The notes: generated by a model from the letters alone, not told the origin. A DNA stretch of 64,000 nt from Anaerolineales bacterium (GCA_028278545.1 JANQED010000115.1:62001-126000); one strand, 5' to 3'; positions 17,472 to 26,660 are shown, counted from the first letter of the stretch. A program made the numbers and translations.

Positions 17472-18239
17472 ATGAAACTGGTCATTAATATCCCTTGCTA
17501 CAATGAAGAGGGTACTTTACCGATAGTGTTGGGGGGACTTCCAACGCAGCTTCCCGGCATTTCTGAGGTCAGCGTCCAAATCATCGATGATGGTTCGGAA
17601 GATGATACTGCTGAAGTCGGGGAGAGCTTTGGCTGTGTGGTGATCAGGCATGAGCGCAACCTGGGATTGGGGGCTGCCTTTCAAACGGGTGTTGACGTTG
17701 CCCTGGAAAACGGTTGCGACATCTTTGTCAACATCGATGCTGACAACCAATATCCAGCCAGGTATATTGCTGATCTTATTACGCCGATCATCAAAGACGA
17801 GGCCGATATGGTGATCGGGAACCGCCAACCCTGGAAGGTGCGACATTTTTCCTTGTTGAAGCGCGTGCTGCAGTGGCTGGGCAACGTGGTGATCCGAATT
17901 CTGCTGAAGATCGATTCTCCCGACGCGGTCTCCGGGTTTCGGGCTTATTCAAAGGCGGCTTTGGAGAAATTGCATGTGACCACGAGCTATTCTTATACGC
18001 TGGATACTTTGGTGCAGGCCGCCCACAAGGGTCTAAGAATAAAATCGTTGATCATCGAAACCAATCCGCCCACTAGGAAATCTAGGCTGTCCAAGAATGT
18101 CTTTCAGTATATCGCCCTGACCGCAATAAATTTCATTCAGGTCATGCTCATTTATGAGCCAAGGAAGGTATTCGTTTTGGGGATACTCTTACTTGTTCTT
18201 TGCGCTCTCTTCATCTTCTTTTTGTCCCTGAAATTCTAA
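17472..18239 (+). CDS. GT2-family glycosyltransferase (DPM1/GtrB-like)
   Basis: 255 residues, GT-A fold. It begins MKLVINIPCYNEEGTLP. The metal and nucleotide motif is NIDADNQYP (DxD) near residue 93, and FRAYSKAALEKL is a conserved acceptor-site phrase of polyprenyl-phosphate mannosyl/glucosyl transferases. One hydrophobic segment ends the protein (VFVLGILLLVLCALFIFFL), so it is membrane anchored. It probably loads a sugar on a lipid carrier. It is alone between a terminator and the MttB promoter. Confidence 0.88.
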   Translation: MKLVINIPCYNEEGTLPIVLGGLPTQLPGISEVSVQIIDDGSEDDTAEVGESFGCVVIRHERNLGLGAAFQTGVDVALENGCDIFVNIDADNQYPARYIADLITPIIKDEADMVIGNRQPWKVRHFSLLKRVLQWLGNVVIRILLKIDSPDAVSGFRAYSKAALEKLHVTTSYSYTLDTLVQAAHKGLRIKSLIIETNPPTRKSRLSKNVFQYIALTAINFIQVMLIYEPRKVFVLGILLLVLCALFIFFLSLKF

Positions 18240-18380
18240 AATCTCAGTTGGTTTGTCCGATCTGCCACGAACTTTGCATAAAGCTGGGTTCCGCAACGCA
18301 AACACGTCTTGAAGAAAGCGTTTCTCGTAAGGCTTGGGGTACTTGAGGGGCAGGCAAAGTGCAGGGGGGTGACAAAGTCA

Positions 18381-18389
18381 TGCTATACT
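18381..18389 (+). promoter_or_regulatory. extended -10 promoter of the mttB-like operon
   Basis: TGCTATACT (TGn plus TATACT at 18384-18389) lies 43 bases before the start codon and has no convincing -35. AGGAGAG precedes the ATG at 18433. The remaining 18240-18380 sequence shows nothing I can identify. Confidence 0.5.
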
Positions 18390-18432
18390 AATTTCTGTCA
18401 TCACAACCCACACTTTAGGAGAGACCACCCTA

Positions 18433-19923
18433 ATGAAAACCCAACGCTTTGAAGTCCTCAGCCAGGGCGAAGTCGAGCGCATTCACGCTGCCTCGATGGA
18501 AATACTGGCGGAAGTCGGTATCCAGGTCAATTACAGAACTGCGCGTGACATATATAAAGATGCCGGTGCAGTAATCGATGAAAAGACCAATGCAGTAAAA
18601 ATCCCCGAGAAATTGGTTCGTTGGGCGGTTGATCAGGCCCCTGAGGAGTTCTCTTTATACGGGAATGATCCTGAATTTCAACTCGATATTGGGGGAGAGC
18701 AGGAGAAGCCGGTGTTCGCTGGGCTGGGGACTCCCACGCGCATCATCGATATGGATTCTGGGGAGGTGCGCGAGACCACCCTCCAGGATGTGCAGGATCA
18801 TATCATTTTGATCAACGCCTGCGAGCATATCCACAACTCACAGATGGATGTTTGGCCCAACGATATCTCGATGACCACAATCCATACGGAGGCTATCTGG
18901 GCCTGGGCCCATAACAGCCGCAAATCCTTTGGGATGGGTTGCTTTGGCTACCTGCCAACCTGGGATATGATGCGCATGGTGGCGATTGCTGTTGGAGGGA
19001 AGGAAGAACTGCAAAAACGGCCGCGCTTCATGGTAATCTGCTCGGTCGTCAGCCCGCTGCAAATGGATCAGGCTCAGACAGAGGGGCTGCTGATCTGCGC
19101 CGAATACGGGCAGCCCTTGGCCATTTCTCCCGAAGGGATCGCCGGTGCCACCGCTCCGGTCACTCTGGCTGGCCTGTTAGCTCAAGAGAATGCTACCATT
19201 CTTGCACATATCACTCTGGCTCAAATTTACCGCCCCGGTACGCCCGTTTTCTATGGCACGGTTTCCACGGTCACCAATATGCAACATGGTACGGTTGCCC
19301 TCGGCGCACCAGAGACGGGGTTGATCACCGCCGGCTCCGCTCAACTGGCGCGTTATTATGGCTTGCCCATCCGCAGCGTCGGAGGCACCACCGAGTCCAA
19401 ACGCCCAGATTTCCAGGCCGGTTTCGAGCGCATGGGGACGCTGCTCCCCGCCGTCCTGGCTGACGTCAACCTGATCACCTGCGCGGGCACCCTGGATGGC
19501 ACGATGCTCGAAGATCACGCCATGATGATGCTGGATGATGAGATTTGCGGCGCGGCGGTACGCACTGCGCGCGGCATCGAAGTCACTGACGAAAGCCTGG
19601 CGCTAGACCTGATCAAAAAAGTTGGTTTTTCAGGCAATTACCTGGTCGAGGACCATACCGCCGATCTCTTCCGGAGTGAACTCTTCATCCCGAGACTGTA
19701 TTCACGCGAGCCCTATGACGCCTGGGAGGAAGGCGGCCAGCGTTTGGCAATTGATCGCGCCAGGGAACGCGCCCGCGAGATCCTGGAAAATCATCAGCCC
19801 CGAGAACTTGATCCGGCCATGGTCGAGGAACTCGATCGATTTCGTCAAAGCGTTGCCGCGCGCTCGATTGAAGTTTTTTATTCCTATGAGGCCGAAGAGA
19901 ATCAGGACTACGAAAACCTATGA
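18433..19923 (+). CDS. MttB/MtgB superfamily methyltransferase, non-pyrrolysine type
   Basis: 496 residues of the trimethylamine-methyltransferase family. These TIM-barrel enzymes move a methyl group from a quaternary or tertiary amine to a corrinoid protein. Typical phrases are IHAASMEILAEVGIQV near residue 16, NDISMTTIHTEAIW, EGIAGATAPVTLAG and YYGLPIRSVGGTTESKRPDFQAG. True MttB carries an in-frame amber codon read as pyrrolysine. Here the frame is open throughout, so it belongs to the non-Pyl group (MtgB, glycine betaine, is the characterised type). No corrinoid protein or MtbA-like gene is nearby. The last codon overlaps the transporter start (ATGA). Confidence 0.92.
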   Translation: MKTQRFEVLSQGEVERIHAASMEILAEVGIQVNYRTARDIYKDAGAVIDEKTNAVKIPEKLVRWAVDQAPEEFSLYGNDPEFQLDIGGEQEKPVFAGLGTPTRIIDMDSGEVRETTLQDVQDHIILINACEHIHNSQMDVWPNDISMTTIHTEAIWAWAHNSRKSFGMGCFGYLPTWDMMRMVAIAVGGKEELQKRPRFMVICSVVSPLQMDQAQTEGLLICAEYGQPLAISPEGIAGATAPVTLAGLLAQENATILAHITLAQIYRPGTPVFYGTVSTVTNMQHGTVALGAPETGLITAGSAQLARYYGLPIRSVGGTTESKRPDFQAGFERMGTLLPAVLADVNLITCAGTLDGTMLEDHAMMMLDDEICGAAVRTARGIEVTDESLALDLIKKVGFSGNYLVEDHTADLFRSELFIPRLYSREPYDAWEEGGQRLAIDRARERAREILENHQPRELDPAMVEELDRFRQSVAARSIEVFYSYEAEENQDYENL

Positions 19924-21284
19924 GTGAGAAACCTGCCTCATCACAAGCGCTGCCGCTGCGCACGAAACTGCTCTTCAGCACAGGCGATTTGAGCACCAGC
20001 ATCCCCCTGGCGATCTTGATGTTCTTCCAGCTTTATTTTTTGACCGACGTGGCTGGTCTGCGCCCCGATTACGCTGGCTGGGCTGTGGGGTTGCCGCGCA
20101 TTTGGGATGCCATCAATGACCCTTTGTTTGGACTGCTCTCCGACCGTATCCGCACCCGCTGGGGACGTCGGCGCGTGCTGTTGTTGTTTGGCTCTGTTCC
20201 CCTGGGGCTGACCTTCCTGTTCATGTGGCTGGTGCCACCCCTGGGTCAGGTTGGTATGGCTGTCTACTATGCCATCGTGTTCATCCTCTTCGATACCGCT
20301 TTCACTGTGGTGCATGTAGGCTATAACTCCCTGACCCCCGAATTGACCTCCGATTATGACGAGCGCAGTTCTCTAAATGGCTATCGCATGGTCTTTTCCA
20401 TTTCTGGGACGTTAGGGGCAATCATTTTGGCGACGGTGCTGGGGTGGTATATCAGCGATCAGCGAACCCTGTATGCCGTCCTCGGCGTGGGGTTGGGGAC
20501 GATTTCCATTATTCCGCCCTTGATCGTTTTTCGTATCACTCGTGAACGCCCCGCGCAAGAGCTGCCTGAACCGATGCCCCTGGGGGCAGCCTTATCACAG
20601 ACGTTGGGCAATCAACCTTTCCGTATGGTGATGGGCCTGTATCTGCTGAGTTGGACGACGGCCAGTATCCTGGCGGCTGTACTGGTGTATTTTGCTAACT
20701 ACTATTTGCGCGTTCCTGATCAGGCCAATTATTTTGTGCTGATGGCCCAGGGATCGGCGATACTGTTCATCCCGGTGGTTGTTCTGGTTTCGAAGAAGCT
20801 GGATAAACGCAGGGCGTTTGTGGTGGGAACGGTTTCTTGGGCGGTTGTTTTGTTGGGCATATTCGCCGTGAGGGAGGGCCAGGTGGGATTGGCCTATTTG
20901 CTGGCGGGCTTGTCCGGTCTTGGGATAGCGACGGCTTATGTAGTCCCCTGGTCGATGATCCCCGATGTCGTTGAGTATGATCAGATTCGCTCTGGGCAGC
21001 GGCGCGAGGGCTCTTATTATGCCTTTGCTTCTTTCTTCCAAAAATTGGCTACCGGACTGGCTCTATGGGGCATGGGGCAAGCGTTGGCGCTGACCGGTTA
21101 TATTACCCCAGATGGGAGTGGTCCGTTGCCTGTGCAGCCCGAGGAAGCCGTGCAGGCTATTCGCTATTTGATTGGCCCGATTCCCGCACTGCTGTTGATT
21201 TTGGCGATCCTCTTCGCCTGGCGCTACCCCATCAGCCGCGAGAGCCACCAGGCCACACTAGATGTGCTTGCTGCACGCGAGTAA
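19920..21284 (+). CDS. GPH-family (MFS) cation symporter
   Basis: 454 residues and twelve predicted membrane segments. The N-terminal TKLLFSTGDLSTSIPLAILMFFQLYFLTD and the loop DPLFGLLSDRIRTRWGRRR are the hallmark of glycoside-pentoside-hexuronide symporters (MelB/XylP type), where aspartates help bind the coupling cation. VPWSMIPDVVEYD in the second half is also conserved. The gene is translationally coupled to the MttB-family gene, so the substrate may be the methylated amine or its parent molecule rather than a sugar. That is inference from the operon. Confidence 0.9.
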   Translation: MSEKPASSQALPLRTKLLFSTGDLSTSIPLAILMFFQLYFLTDVAGLRPDYAGWAVGLPRIWDAINDPLFGLLSDRIRTRWGRRRVLLLFGSVPLGLTFLFMWLVPPLGQVGMAVYYAIVFILFDTAFTVVHVGYNSLTPELTSDYDERSSLNGYRMVFSISGTLGAIILATVLGWYISDQRTLYAVLGVGLGTISIIPPLIVFRITRERPAQELPEPMPLGAALSQTLGNQPFRMVMGLYLLSWTTASILAAVLVYFANYYLRVPDQANYFVLMAQGSAILFIPVVVLVSKKLDKRRAFVVGTVSWAVVLLGIFAVREGQVGLAYLLAGLSGLGIATAYVVPWSMIPDVVEYDQIRSGQRREGSYYAFASFFQKLATGLALWGMGQALALTGYITPDGSGPLPVQPEEAVQAIRYLIGPIPALLLILAILFAWRYPISRESHQATLDVLAARE

Positions 21285-21332
21285 TGTTAGAGCGCATATC
21301 AGTAATAATCTGCGTCCCTGCAAGAGGAAAAT

Positions 21333-22592
21333 ATGAAAGAATTTGAAACGTTTGCCGTCCATGCTGGCGAGGGGGCTGATCCTGAGACTGGCGCGCTGCG
21401 TCAACCCCTGCACATGTCCACCACCTTCAAATTGCCCGGGTTCGGCATCAAACTCTTCGACGCCATTTACATGGATTCGGCCCGGCCGCCGTATGCCTAC
21501 ACTCGCTGGTGCAACCCCACCCTGCGCGCCCTGGAAGACCGCCTGGTGGCGCTGGAAGGCGCTGAGGCTGCGGTGGTGCTGTCCAGTGGTATGGCCGCGG
21601 TCTCTGCTTTGATCTTCACCCTGTTGAGCAGTGGGGATCACCTGATTGCCAGTGAGGTCTGTTATGCCGGCAGTGTAGAGTTGTTTGGCGAACATCTGCC
21701 GCGCTTCGGTATCGAGGTCAGCCTGGTCGATACCAGTGATCTCAAACAGGTTGAAGATGCTCTCCGGCCTAATACCAAATTGATCTATGCAGAAACACCT
21801 GCCAACCCCATCCTGCGTATCTCCGATATTTCGGCTCTGGCGCAGATTGCCCATGAAGCAAGCGCGCAATTGGCTGTCGATTCGACCTGGGCCAGCCCGG
21901 CGCTGCAGCGGCCTTTGGCGCTGGGTGCGGATTATGTCATCCACAGCCTGACCAAGTTCATCAACGGTCATGGTGATGCATTGGGTGGCGCGGTCCTGGG
22001 GTCAGAAGAGGGGATCAAACGAATTCGTAAAGACATGCTGGTTCACTTGGGCGGCGCGCTGAGTCCCTTCAACGCCTGGTTGATCAACCGCGGCTTGGTG
22101 ACTCTGCCGGTACGCATGCACAAACACAGCCAGAACGCCTATGAAGTGGCGCGTTTCTTAGAGAATCATCCCAAGGTTGCGCGCGTTTTCTATCCCGGTT
22201 TGATTAGTCACCCGCATTACGATCTGGCCAAAAAACAGATGACCGATTTTTGGGGGATGCTCACCTTCCAACTCAAGGGCGGTTTGGGGACAGCCATCAC
22301 GCTGGCTGAGAAGATCAAGCTCTTTCAATACGCAACTTCCCTGGGCCACGCCCACAGTTTGTTGTTCTACTACCCCACGGATATCTATATCGACGCCGCG
22401 TCTTACCTGAACGCCGAACAGAAACAGCGTATCCGCGAATGGACTGGTGATGGCATTATGCGCGCCAGTATCGGCCTGGAGAGCCCCGACGACCTGATCG
22501 CAGACCTGGATCGAGCACTCAGAGCGAGAACGGTCAAAGGTGCCGTCGGGCCCTTGGCTTATCGATTGATGAAGAGGTTTGCCAGTGGTTGA
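21333..22592 (+). CDS. Cys/Met-metabolism PLP enzyme (gamma-synthase/lyase type)
   Basis: 419 residues, fold type I PLP enzyme of the MetB/MegL/MetC family. Conserved points are TRWCNPTLRALEDRLVALEGAEAAVVLSSGMAAVSA near residue 50, YAETPANPILRISD, the PLP aspartate in AVDSTWASP, and the Schiff-base lysine in VIHSLTKFINGHGDALGG near residue 211. The C-terminal RASIGLESPDDLIADLD binds the substrate carboxylate. Cystathionine gamma-synthase, gamma-lyase, methionine gamma-lyase and O-acetylhomoserine sulfhydrylase cannot be told apart by eye. AGAGGAAAAT precedes the start 48 bases after the transporter, so it is probably the third gene of that operon. Confidence 0.92.
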   Translation: MKEFETFAVHAGEGADPETGALRQPLHMSTTFKLPGFGIKLFDAIYMDSARPPYAYTRWCNPTLRALEDRLVALEGAEAAVVLSSGMAAVSALIFTLLSSGDHLIASEVCYAGSVELFGEHLPRFGIEVSLVDTSDLKQVEDALRPNTKLIYAETPANPILRISDISALAQIAHEASAQLAVDSTWASPALQRPLALGADYVIHSLTKFINGHGDALGGAVLGSEEGIKRIRKDMLVHLGGALSPFNAWLINRGLVTLPVRMHKHSQNAYEVARFLENHPKVARVFYPGLISHPHYDLAKKQMTDFWGMLTFQLKGGLGTAITLAEKIKLFQYATSLGHAHSLLFYYPTDIYIDAASYLNAEQKQRIREWTGDGIMRASIGLESPDDLIADLDRALRARTVKGAVGPLAYRLMKRFASG

Positions 22593-22611
22593 GATAGCGT
22601 GCTAAGCTAGA

Positions 22612-22878
22612 TCAAATCTCAATATTGATTGCCTTCTCGCCCACTGGGTTGATGAAGAAGCCGCGCGTCATCTTGCTGGCCGAATCTTTCAGATCGAGCT
22701 GACCGTCGGGCAATCCCATGTTTAGCGAAAGACTGTGTGTTTTATCGGGTCGGTTCGGGTCATAGGTATAGATAACCAGATTTTGGGTAGCGGGGTTGAA
22801 CTGATAGCCTATGGCAAGCACCTGGTGGTTGTTGGATGCTTTGCCGAAGTATCCTGGGTCAGGCCAGGGCCAGAGGAG
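22612..22878 (-). pseudogene. C-terminal remnant of a peptidase-C39-like protein
   Basis: The reverse frame is open for 89 codons from a stop at 22879 to TGA at 22612, with no good start codon. It reads NNHQVLAIGYQFN and then VIYTYDPNRPDKTHSLSLNMG, ending FFINPVGEKAINIEI. The His plus DPN arrangement resembles the end of papain-like or C39-like proteins, where NHQVLAYGY carries the catalytic His. The upstream two thirds are missing: the frame enters the PrsW-like gene and meets a stop. Most likely a gene truncated by an old deletion. The family call is from memory of the motif. Confidence 0.6.
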
Positions 22879-23848
22879 CTAGTTCAGCCAACTGCTGGCG
22901 GATATCCCGTATACGTTCTGAATTGCCACCCTCTTCTCCCAAATTTACGCGTTGATATTTCTTGTGGGCCAGGTCCCCAGCCAGATTATAGAATCGACTG
23001 GTTGTTCGATAGCGGCCATTGAAGACCGCCACCAGGCGCGTCATACTTTGGGCCCAGGCACTGCAGGCTGTTCGATATTGTTTGGCGGAGATGACCCCCA
23101 ACTCGATTTCGTCCTTCAAATACGTTTTGATCCTTTGTTGAATGCGTCGGATGGCCCATAAAATGAATAGGACCATGAAAAACCAGCCGCTCCAATCAAA
23201 CAATGTGCTCACCAGCAGGCCCCTCGTTCCCGTTAGCAGACTTGCCAAAGTATTGTGCAGGGCGTGCATCCCTACCGCAACAGCCCATCCCACCATCGGG
23301 TAGATAAACTTCAAACCGCTGTTTTTTGTGAGACGCGCCCCGGCCAGGCCGATGCCGAAAAAAGCCGTGTAAAATGGGTGCTGCCACCCGACCAGGAAGA
23401 CTCGCACGAATACCAGGGCGAACAGTCCCTCGTATCCACCCTCCAGATAGCCGTAATTGTAGATGTAGTATGTATTCTCAGTGGCAGCGAATCCTAAGGC
23501 GGTAATGCCGGCGTAGACAATACCATCCAAGATCGAATCGAACTCGTGTCGGTAGAACAGGAAAACGAACAGCACAGCCAGCCCTTTTAGGGTCTCTTCT
23601 ACTGGCGGAGCGACAATAGAGCCAGTTGCCAGATCGGTAAGCGCGTCTGAATTGGTGAACAGGTAGATACCCATCCCTAGCAAGGTGTTGACCACGAAAG
23701 CCACTCCAGCCGATACCGCCGCCCCCCAAAAGAATACACCGCCGATCAGGATTTTTGGCTCTTTTTCATAGCGGTCGAGCCAGTATAGAACCCAGGCGAA
23801 GAAAAGCATCGGTACGAAGCCGAAGAAAACGGAAAGCGCAAAGCCCAT
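22859..23848 (-). CDS. PrsW-family intramembrane metalloprotease
   Basis: 329 residues with about eight membrane segments. The family EExxK motif is present in PPVEETLKGLAVL near residue 84, and the later H positions are in WQHPFYTAFFGIG and MHALHNTLAS. PrsW cleaves anti-sigma factors in Bacillus; the target here is unknown. The long soluble C-terminus (about 95 residues from RRIQQRIKTYLK) is unlike the short PrsW tail. The start is three bases from the stop of the DUF2344 gene, so the two are coupled. It ends inside the remnant of another gene, so its last residues could have been reshaped by that deletion. Confidence 0.88.
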   Translation of the reverse strand: MGFALSVFFGFVPMLFFAWVLYWLDRYEKEPKILIGGVFFWGAAVSAGVAFVVNTLLGMGIYLFTNSDALTDLATGSIVAPPVEETLKGLAVLFVFLFYRHEFDSILDGIVYAGITALGFAATENTYYIYNYGYLEGGYEGLFALVFVRVFLVGWQHPFYTAFFGIGLAGARLTKNSGLKFIYPMVGWAVAVGMHALHNTLASLLTGTRGLLVSTLFDWSGWFFMVLFILWAIRRIQQRIKTYLKDEIELGVISAKQYRTACSAWAQSMTRLVAVFNGRYRTTSRFYNLAGDLAHKKYQRVNLGEEGGNSERIRDIRQQLAELAPLALA

Positions 23849-23851
23849 GGT

Positions 23852-24466
23852 CTACTCGCCCTCGAGGATAATCTCCGACCGGTGTATGTGAGCCGATAAC
23901 GGGTCGATGTCCAACGCCAGCAGCACTTCATCCGGGCGGCCGGTGGCCCCTGGCTGCGCCCTCAGGTGCATCTGAAGGTGTCGCTCCTCCTCATTTTCCA
24001 ACGCTAAGATCAAGGGGCGGAGATCGTACTCCTTCCCTCGTCGCTGCCGGATGATGCTGGTTTTTGAGAGCAGATCGGCGACACGTTCAGCCAAATCGGG
24101 CGTTGACTCCGCCAATTTGACCTGGTATTTTGTAGATTGGATCAGATTTTGTAGTTTTGGAACCCTTCTCTCCGTCTCTTGGATGTCCTGTACTTTGAGT
24201 CCGGGTGGCAGGACGGGGGTCAGAGCGGATTCTATTTCCCGGAGAGGAGCCTGTTCTTCGAGCCACACTTCGATGATTTCGGCATCACTGGTGAAGCCCA
24301 ATGGCAGCGCTGCCCCCAGGTTGATCTTGGGGTGGGGGTTGAAGCCCTGGCTGTAGGCCAGGGGTAACTGCGCCCTCCGCAGGGTGCGTTCCCAGGTGCG
24401 CTGCAAATCCAGGTGGCTGGTGTAGCGCATGGCCTCGGTCTTGGAGAAGGCGATTTTTATCCGCAT
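23852..24466 (-). CDS. DUF2344/TIGR03936-family protein
   Basis: 204 residues from ATG 24466. It opens MRIKIAFSKTEAMRYTSHLD, with LAYSQGFNPHPKINLGAALPLG slightly later. Both are hallmarks of the radical-SAM-linked DUF2344 family. In many bacteria the domain is fused to, or sits directly after, the TIGR03960-type radical SAM protein, as it does here (79 bases downstream). The biochemical role is unknown. The conserved SHLD and NPHP phrases suggest metal or nucleotide contact, but I cannot show this. Confidence 0.92.
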   Translation of the reverse strand: MRIKIAFSKTEAMRYTSHLDLQRTWERTLRRAQLPLAYSQGFNPHPKINLGAALPLGFTSDAEIIEVWLEEQAPLREIESALTPVLPPGLKVQDIQETERRVPKLQNLIQSTKYQVKLAESTPDLAERVADLLSKTSIIRQRRGKEYDLRPLILALENEEERHLQMHLRAQPGATGRPDEVLLALDIDPLSAHIHRSEIILEGE

Positions 24467-24545
24467 CAATGGTGGTGCTTGTACGCTGCAACGACGAAAT
24501 CGTTATCAGTTTATATCAATCTCTCGAAAGTGAGGGAGTCAGGCT

Positions 24546-26474
24546 TCAGGTTCTTACCGCAACTTGATTTTCACGAATGACTTGCACGCGCTTGTTCTTC
24601 ACTTCTGGGCACTGCCAGACATCGCCTGGATTCTGGCGTCGCAAACCGGCAAAGGTGGGCAAGATGCCGCAGGCGAAGCACTGCTCACGACAGTCGATGC
24701 GGATGCGACCCTCCAGGCTCCAGAGGTAATCCTGGGTCAGGAACTTTTTACGGATCGTGGTGCTGAGGTGCTCCCAGGGAGAGACTTCATCTAGGGGGCG
24801 CTGTCGATGGGTGTAGAAAGCCGGGTCCAAGCCCACGTCTTCGAAGGCTTCCATCCAGGCCGGGTAATTGAAATGCTCGCCCCAGGCGTCGAACTTGGCG
24901 CCTCGCTTCCAGGCCTGGTAGACCACTTCAGCCAGGCGCCGGTCGCCGCGTGAGAGCCAGGCTTCGAGTTGGGTTTCATGAGGGTCATTCCAATTGAGCT
25001 TCAAGCCGCGCCCTCGCAGTTGCTCTTTGAGCAAGTCCTGCTTCGCTTTGATCTGCTCGATGGAGTCGCAGGGAACCCACTGGAAGGGAGTGTGTGGTTT
25101 AGGCACGAAGGTGCTCACCCCGGCATTGACCTTGGCGCGCCCGCCGATGGCCTTGCGCCCCTCTTGCAGGACCGCTTTGCACAGGTCTGCGATGGCTTGT
25201 ACATCTTCCAGGGTCTCGGAGGGATGGCCGATCATGAAGTACAGTTTGATGGTCGTCCAGCCGCGGGTGTAGATTTCGCGAGCCGTTTCCAGCAGTTGTT
25301 CAGTGCTGACCGGTTTGTTGATGATCTGGCGCATCTTCTCGGTGGCTGCCTCGGGGGCCAGGGTGAAACCGCCTTTGCGGCCACTTTTCAGTGCATCCAT
25401 CAGGTCTACAGAAACGCTTTCGATGCGCAGTGACGGCAATGAGACGGAGAGGTGCTCATCCCCAAAGCGTTCGTGGACTTTCTCTACCAACTCCACGACG
25501 TGCGTATAGTCGCTGGACGACAGTGAGAGCAGGCCGATCTCCTCGAAGCCGGTGTAGTGGATGGTCTCTTCGATCGCGGTGATGACCTCATCGACGGAGC
25601 GCTCACGCACCGGCCGCGTGATCATCCCGGCGTGGCAGAAGCGGCAGCCGCGCGTGCAGCCCCGCATGATCTCGATTGGGGCGCGGTTGTGCACCGTGTC
25701 GATATAGGGCACCACGAAACGCGTCGTCGCTGGGGGCAGCGTGGCCTCGATACGCTTGTCAATGGGGAGGGGAGCTTCCTCGAATAATTTTGTGACCGAT
25801 GCAAAAGTGCCATCCTCGTGGTATTCGACTTCATATAATGATGGCACATACACCCCCCAGATTTTGGCGAGTTCGCGGAGCAATGCTCCCCGCTCCCCGT
25901 TTTTCGCTCTTTGTTTGAACGTTTGCACGGTATCGACGATTTCGCCGATCGCGCCTTCGCCTTCCCCAATCACAAAGGCATCAATGAAGGGGTGCATTGG
26001 TTCGGGGTTGAAAGTGCTGTGCCCACCGGCAATAATCAGGGGATGCTGGGGGCCACGCGCCGCGCTGAACAGCGGAATCCTGCTCAAATCAAGCACGTTC
26101 AGCGTGCTGGTGTATAGCGTCTCATAGGGCAGGGAAATCCCAACGATGTCGAAATCCGCCAGGGGGTGTTTTGTCTCCAGGGAATAGAGCGGGATCTCAT
26201 TCTGCCGCATGGCCGCTTCCATATCCGTCCAGGGAGCGTAAGCGCGCTCAGCCAGCACATCCTGGCGCTGGTTGAGCAGGTCGTAAAGGATCGCCAACCC
26301 CAGGTTGGACATGCCCAGGTCATAGATATCGGGGAAGACCAGGGCGACTTTGGTCCGCACAGCGTCCCAATCTTTGACGACCTGGTTGAGTTCGCCGCCC
26401 GTGTAGCGGCCTGGTTTCTGCACCGTAGGCAAAACGCGCTCCAGGCGCGCCTGAATTTCATTCGAGGTCAACAT
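24546..26474 (-). CDS. TIGR03960-family B12-binding-like radical SAM protein
   Basis: 642 residues from ATG 26474; earlier in-frame starts to 26732 are excluded by the promoter at 26484. The N-terminal part has the B12-domain-like phrase VALVFPDIYDLGMSNLGLAILYDLLN. The radical SAM cluster is IMRGCTRGCRFCHAGMITRPVRERS (CxxxCxxC) near residue 245. The barrel follows with LSSSDYTHVVELV, GFTLAPEAATEKMRQIINK and KLYFMIGHPSETLEDV. The C-terminus has further cysteines (RIDCREQCFACGILP). The enzyme is widespread but its substrate is not established. First of the radical SAM-DUF2344-PrsW set. Confidence 0.95.
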   Translation of the reverse strand: MLTSNEIQARLERVLPTVQKPGRYTGGELNQVVKDWDAVRTKVALVFPDIYDLGMSNLGLAILYDLLNQRQDVLAERAYAPWTDMEAAMRQNEIPLYSLETKHPLADFDIVGISLPYETLYTSTLNVLDLSRIPLFSAARGPQHPLIIAGGHSTFNPEPMHPFIDAFVIGEGEGAIGEIVDTVQTFKQRAKNGERGALLRELAKIWGVYVPSLYEVEYHEDGTFASVTKLFEEAPLPIDKRIEATLPPATTRFVVPYIDTVHNRAPIEIMRGCTRGCRFCHAGMITRPVRERSVDEVITAIEETIHYTGFEEIGLLSLSSSDYTHVVELVEKVHERFGDEHLSVSLPSLRIESVSVDLMDALKSGRKGGFTLAPEAATEKMRQIINKPVSTEQLLETAREIYTRGWTTIKLYFMIGHPSETLEDVQAIADLCKAVLQEGRKAIGGRAKVNAGVSTFVPKPHTPFQWVPCDSIEQIKAKQDLLKEQLRGRGLKLNWNDPHETQLEAWLSRGDRRLAEVVYQAWKRGAKFDAWGEHFNYPAWMEAFEDVGLDPAFYTHRQRPLDEVSPWEHLSTTIRKKFLTQDYLWSLEGRIRIDCREQCFACGILPTFAGLRRQNPGDVWQCPEVKNKRVQVIRENQVAVRT

Positions 26475-26483
26475 GGCGGGGAG

Positions 26484-26492
26484 ATTATACCA
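26484..26492 (-). promoter_or_regulatory. extended -10 promoter, near-leaderless radical SAM mRNA
   Basis: On the reverse strand TGGTATAAT (TGn at 26492-26490, TATAAT at 26489-26484) ends only nine bases before the ATG at 26474. There is no Shine-Dalgarno sequence, so the message is probably leaderless or has a leader of two or three bases. Confidence 0.7.
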
Positions 26493-26609
26493 TTTTAGGA
26501 TATATTTGGAGAGAGATTGTCCGGTTTGAGAATTAACCGGTAGCGCGTTGGCGCTTTCGAGGTTTGACGTGCCAACCCTACGCTTGGCCGGGCGGACTTC
26601 AAAACAAAA

Positions 26610-26660
26610 AACCGGGTTTTCGCGTGACACTCCAGCTTGGGGACCGCGAACCCGGTTTTT
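26610..26660 (-). terminator. terminator downstream of ndk
   Basis: An inverted repeat pairs AACCGGGTT...CGCG (26610-26624) with CGCG.AACCCGGTT (26645-26657). T-rich on one side and A-rich on the other, it can act in either direction. Read leftwards the stem ends in TTTTTTGTTTT, 23 bases after the ndk stop. Confidence 0.8.

Noticed and set aside
18433-19923. Pyrrolysine-containing MttB
   Set aside because: The frame has no in-frame amber codon, so it is the non-pyrrolysine branch.
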